Assembly (NCBI GenBank): GCA_024509875.1
Contig: JAMPIV010000299.1
Location: forward strand, 1,109,001-1,173,000
Length of the DNA stretch: 64,000 nt
Source of the DNA: Oreohelix idahoensis
Taxonomy: Eukaryota > Mollusca > Gastropoda > Stylommatophora > Oreohelicidae
Reading direction: 5' to 3'
Part shown: piece after piece, positions 45,371 to 56,890 of the stretch
How positions within the stretch are numbered: position 1 is the stretch's first letter
Layout: each line of letters begins with the position of its first letter
Translations under genes and position numbers: made by a program
Notes under the pieces: generated by a model
The model's input: only the letters and a program-made list of their open reading frames with translations
What the model was told of the DNA's origin: nothing
Databases searched by the model: none

Positions 45371-46009
45371 TATTTAATGTGATAGTTGTTTATGCGGTTG
45401 TTGTGTTGGTATTGCAATTTTTCATTACTGTTTTGTATTTTAAGGTTAATCTTTACTGAGTTTGCCATTCTTTCGAAAATTCCGTATTATTATATAATAT
45501 TAATTCTTTCTTCAAGCTTTTCCTAAAACAAATAATATGGTAATGATAGGACAGTACTTTTGCTTCTCATTTATCAGTATCTGCGGCTTCTGGAATTTTA
45601 AATGGAATTATCAAGATATTTTTAGTTTACTCTATAATAACCTCTATTTTTTTTATTAATTACGCAATGTATTGCTTTTTGAATTGAGTGTTTGAAAGAA
45701 ATGTTTCCAGTAATTGGTTCATTCTTATTTCATTATAAATGACATATATTTGTGTATTTTATGATGATGTGTTCAATTGTGTGTTTCCTATAGTGTTGTT
45801 GTCAAGCACACCCGTATGTACATCAATGGTGTTAAGTTATTGTTTTCTGGCTCGACTTTTTAATTCCTACTTTATTTTTGGAATTATATGTTGCGGAGCA
45901 TTTATGCTTCATACTTGATTTACTACTACTTTGAGTAAAATGACATTGTCAGAATGACTGTTTGATGGATGTGGCGTGTGTAGATGATGATCAATACTAG
46001 GGGTATGAA
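45371..46009. other. Unassigned AT-rich stretch
   Basis: About 640 bases with T-rich composition. No gene or repeat is recognised. Confidence 0.6.
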
Positions 46010-46895
46010 TTAACACGAACGCCACTGGTTGCAGCTTCATGACATTTATTTAACAATTCACATACGGGTCCTGGATATCAAATATATCAGCAAGCATACG
46101 AACATCACACCCAGACTGACAATGCCTGTAAGAAATAACTGTCACGACAATAACTAGGGACTGGCCTCCCTGACGTGCACAAACAGTACACTGAATACTA
46201 ATACGTGCGGTATACCCTCCTCGCACAAATAAATCACCGTCCAGGTGTATATATCACTTATCAGTGATTGGCGGCATAACCCTCGCCATAGATTCATATA
46301 ATCTCCTCCCAGGCGGGACAAAACACTTCGCCTGTATTTATTCCAAAAACCAGCTACCAGGCGGGAAACGCGTTGCCTTTCTTCACGGTAGCTTCAGGGG
46401 CGGACACTGCAACGCCCGATACTGTTCTCCACGAACAGGAATACTCCAAGGCGGGAAAAGCGTCGCCTATGACATAACCATTATGTCTACATCATACTTA
46501 TTAACAAAGTTCCTCCTGGAACACTCTTAGGCGGAAAAACCGTCGCCTGTATGATAATACACTTATCACATCATTAATATAATAATCCCATATAGGAATG
46601 ATACAATCACAAATACGAGCTTATAGCTCGGCTTCCAAAAACAGACTCGAGCGCTTAGCTCGGCTGTCAAACACAGACTCCCCCAGTCACACCAGACTTG
46701 TATTCACTCATGCTTTCTACCACGCATGAACAAGTCACACCATATTGACATAAAGTCAGAGATTAACTCAATAGCTGAGTTACACTTCACAAAGTGTTAA
46801 CAACAGTTCAGTGACCCTTAACGCCAAACACTATCATCATTCATACTCATGAAAGTGTTCGGTGACAGACATACTATATACAGTCAACGTCTGCT
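46010..46895. mobile_element. Hairpin-array element related to 18131-19657
   Basis: No coding frame. From 46205 to 46893 there are about twenty short perfect inverted repeats with different stems. Examples: ATCACT/AGTGAT (46253), GGGCG/CGCCC (46398), CTGTTC/GAACAG (46422), GACATAA/TTATGTC (46471), CGAGC/GCTCG (46616 and 46648) and TAACTCA/TGAGTTA (46764). AGGCG/CGCCT stems recur at 46311, 46449 and 46529. An AAATAAATGTCAT (minus-strand AATAAA) precedes the array, as an AATAAA does in 18131-19657, and both arrays share CTTAACGCnAAA before their final hairpins. Its nature as an LTR or other non-coding element is an inference, and the boundaries are approximate. Confidence 0.5.
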
Positions 46896-47215
46896 TTATT
46901 CAGCATAATTTATATCCATTTTCTTCTTTCAATGTTTTTCAGCACTACCTTCATTCACTGGATTTGTTCGCCATTTGTTTAACGTTCATTCGTATTTTTT
47001 AAATTTTATTTCAATGGAACAATTTCTGTAAGACAGCATTTTTTAGTGTCTTCCAGTTTGTTTTTGCAAGAATTTCAATTGCTACGATTATGCGTGGGTT
47101 AATCGTTTGTGAGGAACAATTGTTATTATTGGGGTATTGCATTCTATGACGTCTGAGTTATCCATTGCGTACATCTCTACGCTATATGATTGACATCTAC
47201 CTGTGTATTAGATGT

Positions 47216-47227
47216 ACTGATTATCAT
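47216..47227 (+). repeat. 12-bp target-site duplication of LINE-B (second copy 49397-49408)
   Basis: ACTGATTATCAT is found on both sides of the LINE, adjoining its GAA-rich 3' tail on the left and its truncated 5' end on the right. Confidence 0.9.
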
Positions 47228-49396
47228 TCTTCTTCTTCTTCGATCCTTAACCACCGACCGTCAAAGCAGTCAGTGGCCATCACGCCTAGTGGCGTCTTGT
47301 AGGGCAACAACAAATTGATTCCACTTTGCACTGTCGGTGGCCATCCTTCGTACAGTGCCCCAACTCTGGTTCATTCTTTGCATCTCAGCCTCCACAGTCC
47401 TCCGCCAAGTTGTTTTTGGTCGGCCTCTCTTTCGCTTTCCTTCAGGGGTCCAAAGCATAGCTGTTCTTGTGATGGCATCGGGGTCTCTTCTGAGGACATG
47501 ACCAACCCAGCTCCAGCGTCTGCCAACTATGATGGTGTGCATGTCCTCTTGCTTGCTACGAGTAAGCAGACCTTGGTTGGTGATGGTATTCGGCCAAAAG
47601 ATGCGGTGAATTTTTCTTAGGCATGTTGTGTGAAAAGAGGACAATTTTGACATTTCCTTCTCTGTGACTCTCCAGCATTCCGCACCATAGAGAAGCACAG
47701 AAAGCACACAACTCTGGTATAATCTTAATTTTGTGCTTGTGCTGTATTGGGAGGACTTCCAGATGTTATTTAGGCTAAAGAAGGCTGTTCTTGCCTTATT
47801 CATTCTGATGTTGATGTCTTTGCCTGCCCCACCGTCGGTGTTACTATGCTTCCTAGGTATGTGAAGGTATCTGTCTGTACCAGTTGCTGATTCCTTACTG
47901 ATATGGGCTCAGGGTTGCTCACATTGAGCGTCATGACCTCAGACTTCTTTAAATTGATGTTCAAGCCCACCTGCTGGCTAAACTTATTAAGTCTATCCGT
48001 TTTTTCCTGGATGTGTTGATGTGAATGTGCCAGCAGTGCAATGTCATCTGCATATTCCAGATCTTCCAATGTAGAAAATGTTGTCCATCTTATTCCTCTT
48101 GGACTGCCCTCTGTTGTCTGGCGCATCACCCAGTCTATGACTGTTAAAAATAGAGTGGTTGATAAGGGGCATCCCTGTCGTACTCCTGTCTTCACCTCGA
48201 AGGTTAGGTTGCTCTGCCCAACACTACACGTAAAGTTGGCATAGAGGCTTTTTATGATTGACACTATGCAGCTTGGAATTCCATAAGCTCTCAGTATTTT
48301 CCATAAACTGTCCCTATGTATGCTGTCAAAAGCCTTTTCAAAATCAACAAAATTTATGTAAAGCTGTCTTTGCCATTCTGAGCACTGCTCTATAATGTTC
48401 CTGAGAGTGAATATATGGTCTACACATCTTCTGTTCTTTCTAAATCCTGCTTGTTCTTTCCTCAGTTTGTAGTCTACTGCCTTTGAAATTCTCTGTATAA
48501 TTATCCTGCCTAGTATTTTGCTGGGAACTGAGAGAAGAGTGATTCCTCTCCAATTATTGCAGTCTGCAAGATCTCCCTTCTTGGGCAATTTGACAATTAT
48601 TCCTTTGTTCCACTCTGATGGTGTTGTCCCCGTTTTCCACACTTGTGGAAATAGTGGTTCTAATAGTTCTGCTGCTAGCTCCGGGTCTGTCTTAAATAGC
48701 TCTGCATTTAAGTTATCATGGCCCGGAGCATTACCGTTCTTTAACCCTTTGATTGCTGTGATGATTTCTTCTTTTCGTGGAATGTCTGTATTTACATCTA
48801 GATCGTTTTCAGCCTCAGGAACATTCAATTGTGTCTCTGGTATTTCCTTGTTCAGAGTTTCTCTGAAGTGCTCTGCCCATCTTGTTTCCTGTAACTCTGC
48901 TGTTTTGATGAGATTTCCTTGCTTATCTCTTACTAATGTAATATTGTTTGCACCTTGTTTTCCGCTGATGAATTTAGTTATTTTGTATACTGTGCTTTGT
49001 TCATTTCTCAGTGCTGCCTCTTCTGCCTGTTTTGCAAGATCGTCTAGGAAATTTCTTTTGTTGGCTCGGGTTTGGCGTTTAACTTCCCTGTCCAGCTGGC
49101 TGTACTGTTCGCTATATAGTTGCTTTAACCTGGGGGACTTCGCTTCTGTTTTCTTTCTTTTCATTTCCTTTCTCATCTTTATGGTGTTTAGTGTTTCTGG
49201 TGTTATCCAGTCTTGCTTCTTCCTTTCCTGGAATCCTAAGCATGATTTGCTACTTTCCTTATATATTGTTGAAATGGTGTTGAAATTCTGGTCTATATCA
49301 TCAGTCAATGTCTTTTCCTGGCTTTTGGCAAATTGATATCGTTTCTTAATGTCGGCCGCAAAAGCTTTTCTGGTAAGGGGGTCCTTCAATTTGCTG
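47228..49396 (-). mobile_element. LINE-B: 5'-truncated non-LTR retrotransposon
   Basis: 2169 bp with a 12-bp target duplication, a long reverse transcriptase frame and a short GAA-repeat tail at the 3' end (minus strand). The endonuclease is missing because of 5' truncation. The reading frame is nearly intact, so insertion is fairly recent. It differs from LINE-A in tail and protein. The C-terminal GHVLRRDP and KRKRGRP blocks are common in RTE-like and related LINEs, but the clade is not settled. Confidence 0.93.
47270..49389 (-). pseudogene. LINE-B reverse transcriptase
   Basis: 529 codons open from the ATG at 49389. RT begins with NGNAPGHDNLNAELFK (about 218-233) and KLPKKGD, followed by NNWRGITLLSVPSKI. 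Catalytic D349 lies in FVDFEKAFDS and YADD at 446-449, with TGVRQGCPLS between. The frame changes near 47803-47816 (one indel), and a 177-codon second frame holds the C-terminal region with SVLLYGAECW and VGHVLRRDP, stopping at 47270. The enzyme would have primed cDNA on nicked target DNA. Confidence 0.93.
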
Positions 49397-49408
49397 ACTG
49401 ATTATCAT

Positions 49409-50186
49409 AATAACAGCTAATTTACTTCCTAACACAGTTTGATCATTGTCTTCTCTTATTTCCTTATCTCTGGTCGGTTTGTATTTTGGTAGCAAATGCA
49501 GCAAGGTTATGCAAAAAGCCTTATATCAGCCCCAGTGTCCTTGTTATGAGTAAATTTCATAACATGTCTGTCGATATCAGAACGGTTCGACATGTAGTCA
49601 TATTTGTTGATGACCGGCGACACTATTCGCAGTGTGTTTCCGTCTGCTGATGTCAGCGATATTTCGCTAGCGGGCTTCTCTGTGTGTTCTTCAAGGAAGG
49701 TGGACGTGTGTGTTCTAAGCTCCTGAGAATTATTATACTTCACTATCGATTCCTACAATGTTCGACCACTAGATCATCCTTACATCTCCGTGTGATAATT
49801 CTAGATTATGTATGCAAGGAATTCGTATTTATCTAAACAAAGTGAGTAAATAAAATGTATGAGAAACCTGTCAAGGACAGCGTTTTAGTGACAGACGACA
49901 TGGAAGTTTACTGAGGACTGCATTTCCATATTTAGCCAATGTATTATATGGCTTTACTGATAAGAGGTGAGGAGCATCGTTCGTGATATTAAAATATATA
50001 TTTGAATTGTCCAACCTGGTCTTTGCAGTATCATTCTTTGTTCGTGGAGATAGGTTGTGTGCGGGGTCCACGTACATACCTTTATAAGGACATTGGCCTG
50101 AGTAGCTGTAATACTCATTATCAAAGAATATAAACACCCCTTAACAGTCCTCTTGTTTCAACCATGTTTAATTTCTATATAGCTAG
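49409..50186. other. Unassigned interval between LINE-B and E5
   Basis: Two minus-strand open frames (49507-49743 and 49871-50137) have fairly unbiased composition but no recognisable domain and no ATG for the second. A GTATGT donor-like site lies near 50080 (minus strand). Evidence is too weak to call an exon. Confidence 0.45.
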
Positions 50187-50236
50187 TCTTCTTCGTTGAT
50201 CCTTAGACGCCGACGGTCAAAGAATTCAGTGGCCAT
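50187..50236 (-). mobile_element. 50-bp 3'-end fragment of a LINE-B copy
   Basis: TCTTCTTCGTTGATCCTTAG and the following bases match the LINE-B 3' end at 47228-47280 with several substitutions. It stops exactly where the E5 LTR starts, so E5 inserted into or next to it. Confidence 0.75.
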
Positions 50237-50479
50237 TGTCACGGATTTTACTTAATTTTATTTTACCAACACGTCTGTCGTAGATTTTTTGATAGGTATT
50301 TAAGATCAGTTATGGTCCCGTCTGAATAGAACTAGAACAGGTGATAGCTCAGTGGGAGATAAGGTAAAGAAATAGATTTTCACGAGTGAAATGGTAAAAG
50401 GTAAAGTCTGTCCCTGGATTTGAGAGATAATCTATCCAGCCTATCGGTCACGACTGAGATTCTTAGATCAGACAGTTTT

Positions 50480-50560
<81 letters not shown>

Positions 50561-52574
50561 TTTTTTTTTTTTTTTTTTTTTCAACCACTCACCTCTACAC
50601 ACACACAGATAAGTGATGACAATTAGACGCACAAACGTGAAAACTATCTTAATGGATATAGGGATATGTTTGGACGAGCTGACCAACAGACGTAAATAAA
50701 GTTTATGTACATTTTATTTATCATAAAGAAACTTCACAACAGCAATATTTTGAATATCAATCAAATACAGATAAACAATAGTTAATGAATTAATTATCGA
50801 GTTAGACTCATACGTGTAATCCTCCCTCCCTCTGTTGAGACAAGATCCCGTTAGAAGAAAGTTATTAACCCCAAAGAGTCAAAGATTTATACGCTATGGT
50901 CTAGTATTTCCCTCTACCGTAAAGAACAGAGTTTATACGTTAATCTTTTCTGAAACGGACAGCATTAGCAAAACTTGCATAAACAAAATACACAAAGTGA
51001 GTACATGGATTCTACAAGATATATATGAGAATTATTCATTCATCCTTCCGCTCTTCTCAGACAACCGTGGCCACGAGCATTCTTTCTTACCTAATACTTG
51101 TGTTGTATATTCTGGTCAAACGTCGGGAAATGTTAATGTTTGTTAGGTCACGGCAACGGGCTGACTGTAAATACAATTTGGGAAAGAATATAATCTGGAT
51201 CTATAGGCCCAAATACAATATTTATTCTTAATGTTCTTTGGGTTGGTACTCTGTCTCTGTCTGGGTGCAAAACACGATGCCAGACAGGTTTACCTTGAAG
51301 ACTCAGGTATTAAGTACAAAAATGTTCTTTCGTATGGTTATTCTCAGATATATATGGAAGCCGCTGGTAAGGTTTAGGGTTGACCCAATGCAGTGTAAAG
51401 GAGAAAAAATACAAATACTTAACCATAATATAGTATTCTCAATCCTATCCTTAACACGCGTAAAATATAATATTTATCCACTTCGGTTATTTAACTTTAA
51501 ATTATAACTACAAGCTTAGAGCTTGTCTTATCGTTTAAAAACTCCCGTGAAATAAATTCTAGTCATTTAAAAAAATTAATCATCATGAATTAGAAATAAT
51601 TATATATTTCGTCAATACTCATAATGAACAGTGCATTTACTAGTCGGTTAAAATATTCTCGGACTGGTTACTAGCAATTAATTAAATTTATTTTATAGCT
51701 GGAAGAGTTTAGTTAGAAATTATTATTTATTATGCTAGCCGATGTACCACAGTAAATCCTAGAGAAATATAAATGACGGACCTATCTAGTAAATCACTCA
51801 AACTACTAGAAAATATAATTACCTCCACACAAACTTCTAAGACTATCTCCAACGAAAAACTAAGAAACTCTATTAATACAAGTGATTCTAGAGATCGAAG
51901 CTAGATGTCTTCTGAATCTGTGAAGTACTGAATAATGGATTTTAAAAGCTGGAGAATATATATTAAATTTCCAGAACTTCGCTTACACTTATTACGTTTA
52001 ACACCTTCGTTTAGATTTCGTCTTTTCCTCGGTCAATCTGCGAATCAGACGAAATCTTTACGCCATTTACCGCTTGCAGTCTCTGGCAATCGAGCGAAAT
52101 CGAGCGAAACCCGTCCTTTGATCTGGCGATTCTCACCGTGTTTAATTACCTATCAAACTAACGGATTTAGGGAAGGGTAATAGAAATTGTCTCCCCTTTG
52201 TTCCAAAATTATCTGCTCCTTCTTGCTCAAATTATTTTCCCTGATCACTCTGTAAAGAAAAATACGTTTAAACTTATCGCCATTTTCCTCTGTTACGTCT
52301 CCCTCTGTCTGATCCTATTACAACGCTTTTCAATCGCTGGCGTTAAAAATTACAGGTAACCGGCTCAGCGTTAACTAATTAGGTCTGCTGGTAAACCTTC
52401 ATCAAAGGAAATAGCGAACAGCAATAAAATATTCGTGCTAAATTGGAAAAAGAGACAGATCTCTGATTGTAGGAGGGTTTTGTGTTAACAAAACGTGCGT
52501 AGATGAAAGCTGGGTAAAAGAAAAGTGTAGATAATGAAATAGATATATGAAAGCTATTTTCATAATAAGTCACA
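50237..52574 (-). repeat. E5 3' LTR (left)
   Basis: 2338 bp from TGTCACGG to AAGTCACA, giving TG...CA termini on either strand. The following GACGTCCCCGCTT is a polypurine tract on the minus strand. The stretch near 50700 (AGTTTATGT...TTATTTAT) resembles the equivalent part of the E2 LTR. The length is close to those of the E1 and E2 LTRs. Confidence 0.72.
50482..50581. repeat. (TA)n followed by (T)n in the E5 LTR
   Basis: About 76 bases of TA alternation and then a run of about 22 T. It is another TA tract within an LTR, as in E2. Confidence 0.93.
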
Positions 52575-52765
52575 GACGTCCCCGCTTAAAGATATGAAAC
52601 CATTTTCATGTCTACGTTATGGAAATAGATTTCCTATATCAGTAGCTTCCGGGTGACTGTTTTCTTCTCTCTTATCTCCCCCCTCCGTCTCTGTCCAATT
52701 CCTACTGATGAATTCTGCTCCAACGTCTTATTTCTCTGGAATGTATTCCGTGTGCGCTTGAAAGA
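52575..52765 (-). pseudogene. E5 RNase H tail and polypurine tract
   Basis: On the minus strand, TEYIPEK then (after a stop) DVGAEFISRNWTE matches the RNase H end of E2 (VEYIPG ... NVGADFLSRNWT). Upstream it joins directly to the linker that follows integrase, so everything between was deleted. The join lies near 52755-52765. Confidence 0.75.
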
Positions 52766-53730
52766 GTGTCGCCGAGTTTGACATCGTTGAAATATTCCGT
52801 ATTATTGCAACGCAAATTCCCTGCAACTATCGTCATCTTCGTCATCCTCGGTAGCAATGGCGACCGCCAGGAGATGTTCGGGGGACAGCACCGGTCTTTC
52901 CAAGTATTTCTTTAACAGATTTACATGATAGACCTTCTCCTTTCCTTTAATAGAGATCTGGTAGTTAGCCCTTGCGATCTTTTTAAGGACGGTGAAAGGC
53001 TCTTGCCATCCGATACGTACTTTGTTGTTCCCGGTTGGGAGTAGCAACAAAACGTTCTCTCCTGCTTGCAATTCTCTTTCTTTCGCAGATTTCCTGCATC
53101 GGTTAGCATGCTTTGCGCGTGCTCGCTTAACGTTGGTCGTTGCTACGACCCATCCTAGTTTTAACCTTTCTTTTAAGTCCGACACATATTTACTGGCTGA
53201 GACGACTGTTTCATCAGCCTTCTGGTCTGTCAGGGACCGAAGTAAGGCTTCAAGCGGCCCCTTAATAGGTCTGCCGAATAAAAGAGTAGCTGGGGGAAAT
53301 CCTGTGGAAGTATGTGGGGCTTCCCAGTAAGCGAATAAGGCTGCAGGAATAAAAAAGTCCCAATCTTCAGGTTTCTCTTGTCCCTGTTTACTTAAAATCA
53401 TGGTGAGGCTTCCGTGGACACGTTCTACTAACCCACTCCCTGCCGGATTATGAGGGCTTGTGTAGATGTGCTGGACCTCAAGATCTTAACGATCTCATCC
53501 ATCAACAGGTTACGGTATGATGATCCGTAATCCATCAAAACTTGTTGACCGAATCCCAAACGTGTAAATATCTGCACGAGGGCTTCTGCGACATGCTTGG
53601 AATCCGTGCATGTTAGCGGTATATCTTCTGCCCAATGATTGCAAGTATCGACTAAGGTCAGGATAAACCTGTGCCTTCTTTTAATCCTTTGTAAGGGTCC
53701 TAACATGTCGATCACAACCCGTTCAAATGG
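52766..53730 (-). pseudogene. E5 integrase core and C-terminal module
   Basis: The first piece, 53428-53715, covers the core's first aspartate (IDMLGPL) and an LMDYGSS stretch where E2 has LTDHGSQF. A frame change is followed by an open 199-codon stretch (52802-53401) covering the core end, TGFPPATLLFGRPIKGPLEA and the module IGWQEPFTVLKK. The first few residues were separated by the E6 insertion; the rest lies at 60460. Confidence 0.85.
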
Positions 53731-55420
53731 TGTAGTGGTGTTGATGGTATTGTATGATGGTGATATTACTAAATGTAATTGTATGAGGCCAGCTGTGAAG
53801 GCTCCTGAGCTAAAATGTAGTTGAGAATTGTCAGAAGGCCTTTCTTGCTACCACTACGACCTCACACTTAATTTTTTTTTTAATGAATGTGGCTACGTAA
53901 AGTGTCTAGGGTTATGATATGTAGAGTGGTGTAATAGGTTATAGATATACCCACAGATATTTAACAAGACTAATAATATTTAACAAATATTACAACACAC
54001 TGAACTAACTCAATAGTGTAAAATTTTTTGATAGAATTATATTACATTTATTTTGTTCTGGGTCAATTTTTAGGTTGACCAGAACTTAAAAGGATTTAGA
54101 GATTATGGAAGAAATGCATGGAATATTATATCATAAATGCAATAGTGTACATATATATGTACTATACTAGTTAGTTTTATTAAAATGTTCTATTAGTCAT
54201 CTACTTGGGAGGATAGTTAATGTTTGTGCTGTTGGGGTGGCCTCATCACACCTGTCTATATTGACTACACAGTGTCCAGAAAATGGTGGGAATTTTTATG
54301 GGGATATTAGTAACTACAAAGCGTTGGTGAATGTCCAGCAGACCAGAGGCTCACTCATCTTGTAGTTGTAGCTCTGGTGCTGAAATCAGGTGGTCCCACC
54401 TCTCCGTGCTGGCGGGCAATAATGGTGGTGGTCTCTGTCACAAGTACTGCACAGATACACTCGAGTAAAGTCACCAACTGAATAGACACTGCTTTGTTGA
54501 CAACAGAAACTCACAGCTCTGCAATCAAAGTATGGGCCATGTGTCAAAATCTATTCTCTACCCACGTCTGGACACAACACTGACACAACAACCACATCAT
54601 ACAGACAGGTCAGATCTCTCTGACCAAACAGCACATTTACCATGGTGGTTTTACATCAGATAGATCCTCCCAGACTAGAGATTCTGAAAAATATTTATTA
54701 GTTTTCTGCCCTAAAAGAGGATAGGTAATATGTTTCATTATTCTCAACACTTGATCTGTCTTGCCTAACCCTTGCTGGAGTTTATGTATATTGTTGGTCC
54801 CTAGACCCTGACTTGGGCGGGGGGTCTAGAGCAAATCCCTACTTGTTTGTAAGGCTAGATTTCGATATGGCAGTATCAAATCACTCAAACATGAAACAAT
54901 ATTCAAAATATATAAGGAAATAATTTCAATCTTACCAGATTATGAATAAATAACACAGAATTGCTAGCAAAACTCAGCTGAGCTGCTGGCTATAGTATGG
55001 CGTCCCTAAACTTCTTTCACTTTCTTTCATATGGAAATCACCACACTTTAAAATCTGTGTCTATCACTGAACAACTATTGAGAAATGACCCCAAATCCGC
55101 GTCTAAGCGCCGACAATATGCTTGTCTGTGGCCAATCACTGCCTAGGTTTTTTTGAATTTCAAATTTCCTACACTAAAGTCATTTCAGTCATGCTTCATT
55201 CAAGTATGGATGTTTATCTGTTAGTCTGTCCGTCTCTACTTGCGTTTCTACAAACATGTACTTGATTTTTGAACCAACCTTTCTCTCCCCTCCAAAATTT
55301 TGTCGTTAAAAGTTATTTTTAGACACAGCCACCACAATATCCCGTCTCTTCCATACTAAGTAGATTTGAACACCTGCGTCTCGAGGTCGTGTTTTTTTGT
55401 GCAATTAGCGACATTTTTTT
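53731..55420 (-). repeat. E6 3' LTR, 5' part deleted
   Basis: Begins TGTAGTGG on the plus strand (minus-strand end CACTACA), and its first roughly 1550 bases match the right LTR from 58360. It retains 55282-55420, which the right LTR lacks through its own deletion of about 180 bases. That retained part aligns with E1 LTR bases near 8157-8280. A 16-base palindrome GTACATATATATGTAC lies at about 54147. Confidence 0.88.
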
Positions 55421-56890
55421 TGCCTTCCTATTAAAATATGCTGCATGTTTCTTCCTGGCTTGCTTCAAATTATCATTTGCCAGTTTCCATCCAGCTTTCA
55501 AACGATTGGTCAGTTCGTTCACATATTGATAAGATGAGGTAACAGTCTCTTCCGCCTTCTCATCTGTCCAGGTCCTTAATAGGGCTTCTAATGGACCTTT
55601 TATTGGCCTCCCAAATAGCAGAGTTGCGGGAGCCATCCCGGTTGAACTATGTGGTACCTCCCGGTAAGCAAACAATGCGGCGGGCAGGAATTGATCCCAC
55701 AGATCCGGTTTTTCGTGTGCCAGCTTTCTCAGGATAGAAATGAGAGTCCCGTTGAACCTCTCTACCTGGCCGTTCCCTTGTGGATGGTACGGACTACAAT
55801 GAAAGTGTCTGGCTTGAAATAGCTTAAAATCTTCTTCCGTTAGTTTCCCCTTGAACTGAGAACCATTATCCGTCAAGATTTGATGCGGGAATCCTAATCG
55901 GGTAAATATTGTAAGTAGTGCCTCTGCTACATGTTTTGAATCAATTTATGGCAGGGCTACCGCCTCTCCCCACATAGAACAAGTGTCCACCAAAGTAAGG
56001 ATGTAACTGTTCCTCCTCTTGGTCCGAGTGAGAGGTCCTACAATATCCACTGCAACCCTCTCAAAAGGTGTTCCCACTATGGGCATTTCCCCTAGAGTTG
56101 CAGGAGCAGTCCAGTGCTTTGGAGCTACCCTTTGACATTCTGGGCAGGATTTGACATATCTTTTTATATCCTCCGTTATCCCTGGCCAGAAGTAATGACA
56201 AGCTATACGCTGTCCTGTGGCGCTGATCCCCATGTGACCACTGAAGGGAATCGCATGCCCGAGTTCCATCACTTTATCTCTATATGAAGTGGGAAGAACC
56301 AGCTGGTTATGACCATTTGTTCCAGTTCCGGCCTTCCTGTATAAGAGTTTGTTCTTCATGAAATATTCCCCCTTGCTCGGAGGTGTGTGGCATTTGGGCA
56401 ATTTTTTAAAACATGGCTTGAGTGTCCTATCCTCAGCCTGCGCCTTCCTCATCTCCTCTGGATGAGCATTTATAGGTTCACCTTCTTCCTCCTTCTTCTG
56501 TGACCTGGTCTGCACTGTCGCCATGATCACAGGTTTCTCGGGGTTCCCCAAGAAGACGTATCTACACCCCAATATCAGAGGGTAGATTGGTTCATCTATC
56601 ACTGCTGCTCTGATTTCTCCTTCCACATAGCGAGTTTTCACCGTTATCCTTGCGATGGGAAGTGTCATGAGTGGTATGTCCTTAGTCGCCCCTTGTATTT
56701 CCACTGTTTCTGTGGTATACTGACTTGGGTCCACTAGGCTAGACTTCACAACTGAATCATAATCCAAACCTGTATCATAAAGGCACCTTATGGTGACCCC
56801 ATTACAAATAACATCCTCACAAACTGGGGGGTGATAAGGTTCCTGTTGTCCCTTAGGATTAACCTTTAATCTTTGCGTCCCCGACTTCAT
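55319..56890 (-). pseudogene. E6 protease-integrase, truncated
   Basis: The frame is +1 relative to gag and overlaps it from 56890 down. Protease DTG is in CLYDTGLDYD, and protease runs without a break into the integrase zinc finger (HAIPFSGH ... CPEC) and core (VAVDIVGP). One substitution creates an ochre stop at about 55946, after WGEAVALP. The same frame resumes with DNGSQFKG and QVERFNGT and ends shortly after NRKAK, where the deletion joins to LTR sequence. About 23 codons of LTR-derived junk precede the stop at 55319. Uninterrupted protease-integrase reading here shows the ancestral E1-family arrangement. Confidence 0.92.

Noticed and set aside
49871..50137. Possible host exon with GTATGT donor
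   Set aside because: No ATG, weak acceptor, no known domain. A single donor-like site is expected by chance.
50342..50365. tRNA D-arm-like TAGCTCAGTGGGAGA
   Set aside because: No B box or matching arms follow. It lies within the E5 LTR.
54147..54162. GTACATATATATGTAC palindrome in the E6 LTRs as a regulatory site
   Set aside because: A perfect palindrome, but built of a TA repeat and present twice only through LTR copying. No known factor can be claimed.
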